Position numbers and translations under genes: made by a program
In this document: positions 25,201 through 37,200 of the stretch, one piece after another
Position numbering within the stretch: position 1 is the first letter of the stretch
Layout of the letters: each line of letters starts with the position of its first letter
The notes under the pieces: model-generated
What the model saw: the letters and a program-made list of their open reading frames with translations, nothing else
Database searches by the model: none
Told to the model about the DNA's origin: nothing
Assembly (NCBI GenBank): GCA_964017235.1
Contig: OZ024933.1
Coordinates: forward strand, 63,284,255-63,348,254
DNA length: 64,000 bases
Direction of reading: 5' to 3'
Source: Sabellastarte sp. h YS-2021
Lineage: Eukaryota > Annelida > Polychaeta > Sabellida > Sabellidae

Positions 25201-28200
25201 CTGACCTTATATGTTACTAAGTAATGTTGACGTGAATAGTATTAATCACAAAATGACATCATGTGTCATTTTGCATCATTTGTGACGTGAATAGGTCACT
25301 GACCAATTTTGATGGGTTTTAGTGCCCTTTGGTGAGGTGCCCAATAATTCATAAAAATTAACAGGTAGGCACCTGGGTTAGGGGTGGAAAAAGAGGGCAT
25401 AAACTCACACAAATATGTTGATACCCGTGGGGTGGAGGCTGGGGAAGGCCCAAATATAAAATAGTTCCTGTCTTTTACATTTAGTGGAGGAATCTGGGTT
25501 GTTGCCATCCCCATGCATTGCACAATGCTGAACTCCATATTTCTGACACTATGCTTGGGTTGTGTGAAATGTCTTGAGACAGGTGTTGAATTTAGATCAT
25601 TGAATTTTTGAACACTTCTATAGTGTTCATACATTCTCTGTCTAATTGGTCTTTTGGTCTCTCCTATATATTGGAGGCCACACTCAGTGCAATTTATAAT
25701 GTATATTACATTACTTAATTCGCAAGTGTATCAATGCCTTGGTGGTAGGTAAATACATTTGAAGGTCTTTTTGGTGTGGAAACTGGTTATTTTGTCCACT
25801 TTGGTTAATTTAGGACAGTATGTACATTTTCCTAATCTAGTACATACAGTGTTGAAAACTAGTTTATTTTCAGTGTCATTAGTGGGTGGGAATTTAATAG
25901 CAACTCTAGTTAGTAGGTCCTTGAGATTTGGTAGTCTCTTGTAACCTATAAGTGGCTTGTCCTTGCAGATGTTTTTGAGTTGATCTGTATTTTGAATAAT
26001 ATTCCAGTTGTCCCTAATGAGCGGTTTAATGGGTGGGTTTCCGGGGTTGGATTAAGTAACCATAACTGGTGTGTCTACGGTCTCTCTTGGGTTATCCTCC
26101 AGTAAATCTGACTGTTTAAACTGAATGGCTTTATTAAAAGCATTGGTTTTGAAGTCTTTGTCCAATGTGCATATTCTATGTAACCTTAGGTATTGTCCAT
26201 AGGGTCCCTTTCTCAGTACAGTACTAGGATGGGCTGAACTGTATTCTAGATACAAATGGGTGTCTGTAGGTTTATTCTATAGGGTTGTAATTAGTTCCCT
26301 ATTTTCATTAAATTTCACAGCTGTGTCAGAGAAATTTATGTCAGAATAACTAAATTCATGGGTGAATTTAATTGATTCATGGAGAGTTCAAATACTCAAT
26401 GAAGTGGTTGAGTGACTCTTCACCATGTGCCAAACCATGCAAATGTCATCAATGAACCTTTTCCAGACCAGTGGTTTGAGCTGGTAACCATTTAAGGCTC
26501 TGGTTTTGAATCTATCCATAAACAATTTGGCATAATTTGGTGCCAATGATGTCCCCATGGCTGTCCCCCCTATTTGCAAATAGTGCTCTCCATTGAATTC
26601 AAAATTCATATTGTGGAGTGTCAGGCTATGGGATTTTTATGGAAACACTACGATACAAAACAGGTGTTATCTCAAGTACGACAACTGTCTATTTTTTTTA
26701 TCCATTCTCCAGTACATCGATACATTTTTATATCCCGACATCTTCCCCCCAGATATAACTTTTCTCATTATTGTACAAGAATTAAAGTCTTTGTTAGTCT
26801 AGACCATTTTGTAGTTATTCTTTATATTTTTTTAAACACTTTTAACTAGTACATGTCAAATATAAAATAAAATGTAAACAAACGTCTATCAATGTCCATG
26901 TCTGTGAAATAAAATGTCTTTTAATGCAGACGTACTGCCAAATGATGACTACAATAAAATTACTATTAATTAGTACCATGTCATTCATAAACACATACAG
27001 AATGTTTAGACAGTAAACCACTTTCATAAATTTACAGATCAAGTTTTCTCAAAGGTTTGAGAACCCTTCCAAACCGAGAAACCCTTTCGGATAGTTGGGA
27101 CCCTGTTACACTTTCTGGGGTTACGCAGTGGGTTGGTTGATTCGCTACTGGTGAATCAGGGATGTTGGTTTGACTATTGTCTTGAGTTTCATCGGGACTG
27201 GTTTGGGGAACTTTTTGCAGATGTTTTCTGTTCCGACATAGCTCAGACCCACTACAATTGACAATATATGACCTTTCTCCCTGCTTTTGGCTAACTGATT
27301 GTTTTTCCCCCCAGCGCTTTTCACCCGGAAGCTTCACCCTTACCGTGTCACCTTTGTTTAGTGGAGTTAGCAATTTGGCCCCATGGCGGTTGTCATAATA
27401 TTGCTTCATCTTCATTTTCTTTGAAGCATCATTTGCTTTAACCAGATTAGGGTCTATGGTTTTGGGAACTAAGTTTTCACTAAGTACTGGTAGGGTTGTC
27501 CTTAGTTTTCTACCTAGACATAATTCTGAAGGAGAGAATCCAGTAATAGAATGTGGTGAGGACCTGTATGCCAGGAGGGCTAGATAGGGATCAGGGGTAG
27601 CTAGTATCCTTTTAGCTGTCTGAACAGCCCTTTCTGCTTCACCATTGCTAATGGGATAAAATGGTGAGCTAAATCTATGTGTAAAATCGTAACTCTTTGC
27701 AAAATCAGCAAATTCTTGACTATTGAAAGGGGGACCATTGTCAGATACCAACTCAGAGCAAATCCCAAACCTGGCCATAACACCTTTTAATTTGCCAATG
27801 ACTAACGGGGAAGTTGTCCTGGACAACTCACAAATCTCTATGTACCTGGAATAGTAGTCAACAATAACTAAATACTTCTTTCCATTGTATTCAAACAAGT
27901 CAGTCCCTAATTTTTCAAATGGACCGCTAGGTAATTCAGTTGGTTTCAGAGGTTCACGATGTTGATTTGGCCTCAAGGTTTGACATAGCTCACACAAAGC
28001 AACCATGGATTTTATATCAGAAATTATCTTGGGCCACCATACTGAATCCTGAGCTCTTTGCAGGCACTTGTTTACACCTTGATGTCCATCATGTACTTTT
28101 CTCAAAATTTCACCTTGCAAAGCAGTTGGAATGACAATTCTAGAACCATACAACAATAAACCCCTACTGTATGACAGACAATTCCTTGCATGAAAGAAAC

Positions 28201-31200
28201 ACTTTACAGACTCTGAGCAATTTCGCTCATGAGTGGGCCAACCTTGTAAAACGTAATTTATAACTGAGGGTAATTGACAATCTTTCTTAGTGTGTTCTAC
28301 AATATCATTTAATCTCTGTTCAGAAGCAGGCAAGGTTTGAAGAACACAGTCTGCATGAGCTTGAATTTCTTCCACTAGCTCATCATATGATGTTGTTGCG
28401 GGCAGAGGATTCCTGGATAAAGCATCAGCGACAGCGAGGTACTTGCCCGGTGTGTACTCAGCAATAGCATTGTATTTCATCATGCGTATCAGGAGTCTTT
28501 GGATACGCAGTGGAGCACTGTCCAACGGCTTGTTGTTCAGCAATGGGACCAGAGGTTTATGATCAGTTTGTAGTTTGAAACTTTCAAGCCCAACGAGATA
28601 TCTGGAGAACTTCTCACATGCAAATACAGCAGCATAGCACTCTTTTTCGATTTGGGCATAGTTCCTCTCGCTTCCACTGAGAGTTTTTGAGCAGAAGGCT
28701 ATTGGACGGCCCTCTTGTAGTAGTACACCACCCAGACCATAGCTAGAAGCATCGGCTGACACCACAGTCTCCTTCTTTGGATCAAAGTATTGTAACGTTG
28801 GGGCTGTCGAAATCAGCTCTTTAACCTTTTGAAATGCCGCTTTCTGAGGGCTATCCCAGCTCCATGATTTGTTACCTTGAAGTAATTCAGTAATTGGGTG
28901 CATGACGTCCTGAAGCTTCTCTATGTACCGTCCAAGGTAATTCACCATACCAGTGAATTGACGAACTTCTGTGACATTTCCTGGTGGAGGCAATCCCTTG
29001 ATGGCTTCAACCTTTTCTTGTGCAGCAGACATACCCTTGGAGCTAAATTCATGCCCCAGATAGGTTACTTTGGACTGTCAAAACTTGCACTTAGATTTGT
29101 TTAGTTTCAGGCCAGCATCGTTGATTTGGTGCAGGACTGCCTTCAAAGTCTGGTCGTGCTGACTTTTGTCTTTACCAAAGACAAGGACATCATCGACATC
29201 CACGAAGCAATTTGGAATGTCTTTCAGTAGATCTTCCAGTTTCTTTTGGAAAATCTCTGTCGCAGAGGACAGACCATACGGCATGCGTTTGAAGAAGTAC
29301 CTCCCGAACGGGGTAATAAATGTGGTTAGTTTTGCAGAGGCACTGTCTAATGGTAACTGCCAGAAAGAACTGGAGCAATTCAGAGTGGAAAAGATGATCG
29401 CTCCTTTGAGACGATGTCCAATGTCGTCAACTGTTGGCAAAATATGGACCTCCCTCTGCACTGATTGGTTCAGCTGTTTCAGGTCAACACACAAACGGAT
29501 TTTGTTTGTCTTTTTGATAACTGGAACCATTGGCGCACACCACTCAGTTGGTTCTTCTATCTTTTGGATCACGTCTAATTTCTCCATCCTCAAGATCTCG
29601 GCTTTGACCTTGTCCAAGAGGGGAATTGCCATCCTCCTCGGCGCATTTATACTATATGGAACAGCGCCATCCTTCAGGCAAATTTTTACTGGATCAGTTT
29701 TCATGATTCCCAAATCTCCAAACACTTGTGAGTCACTGACGTCATTTATGAGTTTCACCAGACCCATAGTTGTAGCCACTGATCGCGAGAGAAGATTGTT
29801 GCAATTGGCATCTACCACAAAGATTCGAAAGTAGTATCTCTGACTTTTAAAGACAGTGTCTGTATTGAATTGTCCAATAATCTTCAGCTTACCGCCTGGA
29901 CTGTGCAATTGGACCTTTTGTGCAGTATGGAGTGCAGGTTTCTCTTTAAGGCTGAGGAATGTGTTCTTAGAAATAATTGATGCATCAGCACCAGTGTCTA
30001 TTTTGAACCTTACATCACGTCCGTGAATAGGCAAACATACAGACCACGTTTCGCCTGTTGCTTTGTCTGGACAGTCAATGGCGCCGAGGAATAACTCTTC
30101 CAAGTTGCAGTTAACTTCTTGAAGTCTTTGACCAGTGTGTATTTTAGATTTACAACAGGTCTTGAAATGTCCCATCTTGTTGCACTTTCTGCACCTTTTA
30201 CCTTTGGCAGGACACTTGTCAAAGTCATGTGCATCTTTGCCACACCGTGAACAATTCTGAGTGGGTGTAGTGGTATTTCCCTTCCACGGTTTCTTCCTGT
30301 AAGGCTTCTTTGGCCTTCCATATGCTGCAAAATCAATAGCGCCTTGCTTGGCTACCTGGTCATCCAGTTATACCTTAATCATCTCAGATTGCCGGGCAAT
30401 CTCGATTGCTTTGTTTAGTGTGAGGTCGGCAGTCAGTTGAAGCTTTTCGGATACTCTCCGGTCGGCTATCCCGATAACTATTCGGTCACGAATCTGCTGG
30501 TCTTTATCTGCAAAGTCGCAATGTTCAGCCAGTTCGTATAATGTTCTTATAAACTCTTCTACAGATTCTGTGGTATCTTGATTCCTTCTATGGAAAATAG
30601 CTCTTTCGTGTATGATATTTCTTTTAGGGATGAAATGGGAAGTGAACTTTTGTGAGACAGTTTCATATTTATTTTCATCCCCTTCGGTTTCAAAATCAAA
30701 TGTTTTGAAAATGTTTTCAGCTTCTGGGCCCATGGCATAAATAAGGCTAGCAACTTGCACTTTTTGATTTTCATTAAACAGTTTTGTAGCAATTCTGTAT
30801 CTCTCAAATCTTGTCAGCCATTCATTCCACTGCCCTGGCTTTGTGAAATTGGAAGAGTCAGGAGGATTGAATTTTGCCATTGTAGTCTAATGATGAGAGT
30901 GGAACAGGCCAGTTCAATTTTATGCACAGAAATACCAGAGCCTTTGTTTTTTTTTTTTTTTGTTTTTTTTGACGTAGTGTTCATATACTGCAGTAGTATT
31001 CACTTCCTGGTTGAACTGCACATGTACTGTACTCCACTTGTGTGTGTGTGTGTGTCTTCCCTTCAGTCCCGAGGCCTGTGTGAGGTTACAGCTATGTTCT
31101 GACAACTAGCAGTTTTTAATATGTTTCACTCACTACAGGTAACTTTGTCTTCTGACACCATGTCAGGCTATGGGATTTTTATGGAAACACTACGATACAA

Positions 31201-34200
31201 AACAGGTGTTATCTCAAGTACGACAACTGTTTATTTTTTTTATCCATTCTCCAGTACATCGATACATTTTTATATCCCGACATGGAGGACAAAGGTTAGC
31301 AGGTCTAGTATGAACTGGGTTATTGATGTTTTGGTAGGGTCACTTCTAAGTTTATTTGCCACAAGCAATATTCCCTTGTGGTAAGGGATATTGGTGTATA
31401 AACTAGATACATCTAGAGTGCATAAAATTGCTCCTTCTGTGATTTGTCCTAGACTCCTTATTTTCTTTATGAAGTCTTGGGTATCTCTAATATAGGATTT
31501 GTTTGTGGAACATACTGTTTTATATGTTCATCAACAAATTTGCTAATTCTGCTAGTGGGGTGGTTTACAGAACTGCAAATGGGTCTACCTGGGTCGTTTT
31601 TCTTATGTATCTTGGGAAGCATGTAGAACTTTGCTTCTGTGCATGATTCTGGGGATAGGTGTTCGAGGTTTTTATCACTAATTAAACCTTTGTTATACAT
31701 CATTTTAAGTGTGTCTGTAATTTTTTGACCAATTGTTTGTGTGGGGTCATGGTTAAGTTGGTATAGAATTTTGAGTCATTGAGCTGTAGATGGTTACCAC
31801 CTCAAACCACTGGTCTGGAAAAGGTTTACTGATGACATTTTCCTGGTCTGGACACATGACATGCTTTTTTCAATTTACTGAAAACCACTGGGAAAAATCG
31901 CCCAAATGTGCAAAGTAAAGAAAATTCGTCTGCTTAGCATGTAGTAAAAATTGTACTGTGCCCCGCAAATGTGCAACGACCTTTAGAAAATTTTCTAAAT
32001 GAAAAAATCTACGCCGCACTGCTAGCTGCTGCACCGCATATGTGTATAAGCAGTGAACTACTTATTAGTGTACAATGGGCTTAACTCTGAGCCCGTAGAT
32101 AAGTCTAAGACATGACTAGGTCTAAGACCCTTCGTGAATTCCAGCCCAGTATTATTTTTAGAAGGCACTCTTTTATGAGTTTAAGTACATTTATACTAGT
32201 AAGAGGGATATTCTCTGAAAGGGCCCGAAGTAATCAAAGCAAACTGGAGTCATTTGAATTGATGCATAGGTCAAGGAAGTGTTCAAGCATTATGAAGTAG
32301 AAATAAAGAAATTTAATGCATATACAAAAGCCCAGCCATAGCTGTTAGTCATGAATGAATTATAAAGTAGTGGGGAGAAAAAAAAACTCCAAATATTACA
32401 CATAAGTGAAAACCAAAAAACCTGGATTGAAAATAATATAATAGCAGACGTGAGAATAATTATAAGAAAGGTTTTATGGTTCATTTCATGTTTGCACTGA
32501 TTGCAGTGATATTTAGCTTTAGGTTATGCAAAAAATCTAACAAAGCATTTTTGAAGCAATGTAATTCTTATAAATGTTTTGGCAAACACTATGCTTTTAG
32601 ATGTTTGACAAGCTGACATAGGGCTGCATTAACATCATTTAAATTACGTTACCAGTGTGAAAAAAACACTGATTTGAACACAGAGGGATATGAAGGCCCT
32701 ATACACTGAACCGAATCTGACACAATATGTTCAGACAACACACTCTCCTAACTGAAGAAAAAGGTGGAAATATTAGGTAGTGGTTACTAAAGACCTACTA
32801 AGATCTAAATTTAATAACATACTTTCTTCTATATTTAGTAGGCCTTTTTGAAACTGGGCCCATATTTCTAGGTTACATAGTTTAAGAAATATTTACGAAA
32901 ATCACTAGTTGTTGACAAATTTTAAATGCAAAGAATTCATTGTAAAGGATGCAGGAAATTAAAGAGTATTTCACGGACCAATACCAAGCTCAAATCAAAT
33001 ACTTATCTCATATCAAATACTGGTCTCATATCAAATACTGATCTCATATCAAACACTGATCTCAAATCAAATACTGATCTCATATCAAATACTGATCTCA
33101 TATCAAATATTGGTCTCAAATCAAATACTGATGACATATCAAATATTGATCTCAAATCAATACAGATTTCATATGAAACACTGATCTCCAATCAAACACT
33201 GGTTTAATATGAAATACAGATCTCAAGTGATATACTGATCCCATATGAAATACTGATCTCAAATCAATACAGATTTCATATTAATACTGATGTCAAATCA
33301 AGCACTAGTCTCAGAGTATCTTTGAAAAAAGGCAACAAGAAAATTGCCAAAAGTTTGATTACCTTCAGGAACATTGTAAACAATTACAAGCCGAAAATAA
33401 TGTTTTGAAAGATAAACTCAACAAACTAGAAACCTTCCAAAGGAAAAATAATCTTAAGATTGGTAGGAATCAGTGAAACCCAAGGAGAAATCCTAGAATT
33501 GAGGGTGTTAGCATTGTTTAATGGCCTTTTAACCAGAGCTTATGAGTTTGACAGTCGTACTTTAGAGAGAGTACATCGCCTTGGGCCATACAGAAAGGGA
33601 CAAACACAATATCTTACTTTTTGATGATCTTCCAAAGGATCTTGATGAAAAACAAAGAAAGCTCAGTCCTGTCTTTAAAGCTCTGAAACATCTGCAGTTA
33701 TCTGCAGAAAATGATACAGTGAAAGATGTTAAATTAAAAACTAGTCAACTTATTTTAAATGGAGAATATTACAATATGGAAGAGCTGCATTGCCAGAGGA
33801 AGTCAGCCTAGATGGATTGTTCACAAAAACCCAGAATGATGTGACAGCCTTTTTTAGAAGTTATTGCAGATTTTCAAATCACTTCAAATGTAATTTTGTG
33901 GTTAATGGAGTTCTGTACAGTAGCATGGAGCAATGCATTATGGCAGAGAAGGTAAGGCTTTTTGGAGACACTCAAACATTGGACAAAATTATGGATACTG
34001 ATGAACCAGAGGTAATTAAACGGTATGGACATAACATAAAAAACTTTAAAAGATCGGACTGGATGTGTGACATAGAAGCAGTGTTGACAAAAGGATTAAC
34101 AGCCAAATTCGGACAAAATAAGGACCTTCGCGAGCTTCTGAAATCAACAGGTACTAACACTCTAGCTGAGGCTAATCCAAATGACAAGGTTTATGGAATT

Positions 34201-37200
34201 GGTTTAAGCTTACAAGACTCCAGAGTCTTCAACAAGAATGAATGGCCAGGACAAAACAGACTTGGAAAAGCACTCATGATTGTTCATGACTCGTTTATAA
34301 TATGTGAATGAGTATATCTGCTTATAGCCATAACAGAGAAGTATTTCTCAATAAATATGGAAATATTAGTTACTTTAAAATAAGTTTATTGTTTAAAGAA
34401 TAAATATTATTAAACTAACAGTTTACCTCAGTAGGTGTGTTTCTACTATTGAAAAGAAAATATTAAACTAAGTATCTTTAAATAGTCATAAATTTTAAAG
34501 TGAAGGAATATAATAAATAGAGTCTTCTTAAAACTTGTGTTACCTAATGCATTGATGGTTGATAATAATGATTATTTTGCAGTTACTATACTTTTCTTTT
34601 TTGCAATGGTTGTTATTACTGATTAAATAAAGATAGATAATACCTTTTACTGAAGGAATATAATAAATACAGTCCTCTTAAAAGATGTGTTACCTAACAC
34701 ATTGATGGTTGATACTGATGATTATTTTACAGTAACTATACTTTTTCTTTTTTGCAATGGTTGTTATTACTGATTAAACAAAAGTCTTTTTGTGTTAGCT
34801 TTCAAGATGCATTATCAAGTATTAGCAGCCTTTTTGTATCTTTTTATCTACCTCTGTATAAATGCAGACTTTAATAATCTGCCCTATATAACATATTTGA
34901 TTATAATGTTTCAAAATGTTGGAAAATTGCTGTTTTGTTGCTATATTTTCAACCCCAAAATTCAAGGGTATCAGTAGTTTAATATAAAGAATTTTTGTTT
35001 GATGTCTTGATTTCTAAATCACAAATTAAATTAAAAATTATCAGGACACCACTATTTTGATTGTATTTAATATGCAAGGTATATTCAACATTAAATATGA
35101 ATAGAAATATCTTTGATACCTGTGTAATTAGGTATTATGCAATGTCAACCATTGGCAGTTTTTCGTATTGTTGGTATCATCTTCTGCATAAATATAGACT
35201 TTAACAGACTGAACTTACATAAGATACTTGATATATAATATGATTATAAATAAAAGTTTTATTTTCTCTCTCTTTTTAAAATGTTGTATATTCATGTTTT
35301 GTTGTTATTTTTTTAATGTCAATATTTAAATGTATTAATAATGATTCTTTCAGTACTTTATGGTAAAGAATGTTTGCTTGATGCCTTGATCCTTACCCCA
35401 CAAACTCGATTAAAATCTAACAGGACACCATTTGTGAAAATACCTTCTAAATGGACTGTATTTATAACAGCAATTTTTTTCCATTACAGTTGATATCGTC
35501 TCTTTTTTGTCGGTATTATGATATATTAATTATGCCAAAAATCAGCAGTTAACAATTTAGTAGGAAATATTTTGCATGATAATAACCTCAGAAAAGTGTT
35601 TTAAAGGTTGTATTAATTATAGAAACTACTGATTTTGTTTCATATAAAGGGTGGATATTGTTTCGTTTTGTCTGCACCATGACATGTTATTATACTTCAT
35701 GTTAAAATTCAGTATTTAACAATCTATAATTCAAACCCACTTTAAATTACTTCCTATAGTAATGAGTAACTAGCTAATATTTACAACAGTAATTTATATA
35801 ATACTGACAGTTAAGCTGGTGAAAATTTACTCTTGGTCAAAAATTTAAGCTTAAACTGTACTGCCTTTAATACAATGTTATATTATTAATTACCTAGCAG
35901 TTAAGTCAACAACAATATCTTTAGTCACTAGGTTAGGTTTTTTGCACCTTAGGACCAAAGTTGGGATGATTCTTCAGCCACTGATGAGAAAATCCATAGT
36001 ATTTTCGAAATATTGCCAAGCAGTATTGGACAATATAAGGCAAGGTTATTCAGGGATAACACTCACTCACTGACACATAACACTTATATTCTTATTTATC
36101 TCAGGGTAATATGAGTGTCAGTGATACAGCTCTGTCTGCTGAACTTAATAACTTACAAGTTAAAAGTGCAAGTGCTTTCAACACACCAATGAGTGGCACT
36201 CCTATTCCTACAACTACTATGAGTAGTGAAACTGTAGAACTACTCAATGAAGCAGCCAATAGACTGAAAGACCCAGTGTCCAAAAAAGGCAAGGTAGTCA
36301 AAAAGAAGAGAATCCTCTCTCCAGCTGTCTCACCTGACAACAGAGGGAATTATCTAGCAGCGACAAAACCTCTTTATCTGAAGGCCAAAACCCTTTACAG
36401 AAGGAAGCTGAACCTAGTGACCAACATTCACTCAATCAACTAATGTAATTTACATTATAAATTGCACCCAATGTGGTCTCCAATACAAAGGAGAGACCAA
36501 AAGGCCTACCAGAAACAGGATGTATGAACACTACAGCAGTGTTCAAAAATTCCAGGCTGAAAAAGCCACCCCAGTCCCTAGGCACTTTACACAGAAAAAT
36601 CACTCTGTGAGAAACATGGAATTTAGTATCTTGCATTGGATGGGGGATCCAACTAGCCCAAATGCCACCACCAGGCGCTGGCACCAAGAACTATATTATA
36701 TTTGGGCATTCGCTACACTCCACCCTGCAGGCATCAACATGTTTGTATGAAGTTATGCCCTCTTACAGCACCCATTACCCAGGTGCACCTTTTTCCCCTT
36801 GAATACATGTTATGTTGTTTTTTTCAGTATTTTTTTGCATACAGTCTTCCCAAGCTTACAACTGAAGTTTGTAAAAAGTTAATTTTATTTTTCACTATTA
36901 CATGGAGCATTTGTTGGTTAACCTTAAAAGAATCATACATATACTTACTTTGTCTTCATTGTGTTATTAAAGATAATGATTGCATACAGATGGAAGCATA
37001 TTTTTATATATAATATTGTAGTTCTATGAATGATTCTATAAATATATTCAGTTTCAATGCTAGGGGACTAGCTACCAGAACAAAGAGAGTAGCAATATTT
37101 CTGTGGCTAAAAGCAAAAGGGCGGGGCAAATTTTTACTTCAAGAATGTCACTCAAATGCTAATCAAGAACATATTTGGAAACCAGATTGGGATGGAGAAA

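Larger units (their letters stand above)
26619..31282 (-). mobile_element. Ty3/Gypsy LTR retrotransposon, complete, 4664 bp
   Basis: Two 122-bp LTRs differing at one position, TG..CA termini, a 5-bp target duplication TGGAG (26614-26618 and 31283-31287), a primer-binding site and a polypurine tract bound a single Gag-Pol reading frame. Domain order Gag, CCHC knuckles, protease, RT, RNase H, integrase is that of Ty3/Gypsy; no envelope gene is present. It is inserted in a Penelope-like element. LTR similarity indicates a recent insertion, although two in-frame stop codons disable it. Confidence 0.95.

Noticed and set aside
29166-29834. 222-codon plus-strand open frame
   Set aside because: It is antisense to the Gypsy protease/RT region and has no recognisable domain; a shadow of the Gag-Pol frame.
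33790-34311. NADAR domain as an independent host gene
   Set aside because: It is intronless, continues from an L1 ORF1-like core and lies between matching repeats of the LINE; no host-gene structure was seen. Not fully excluded.
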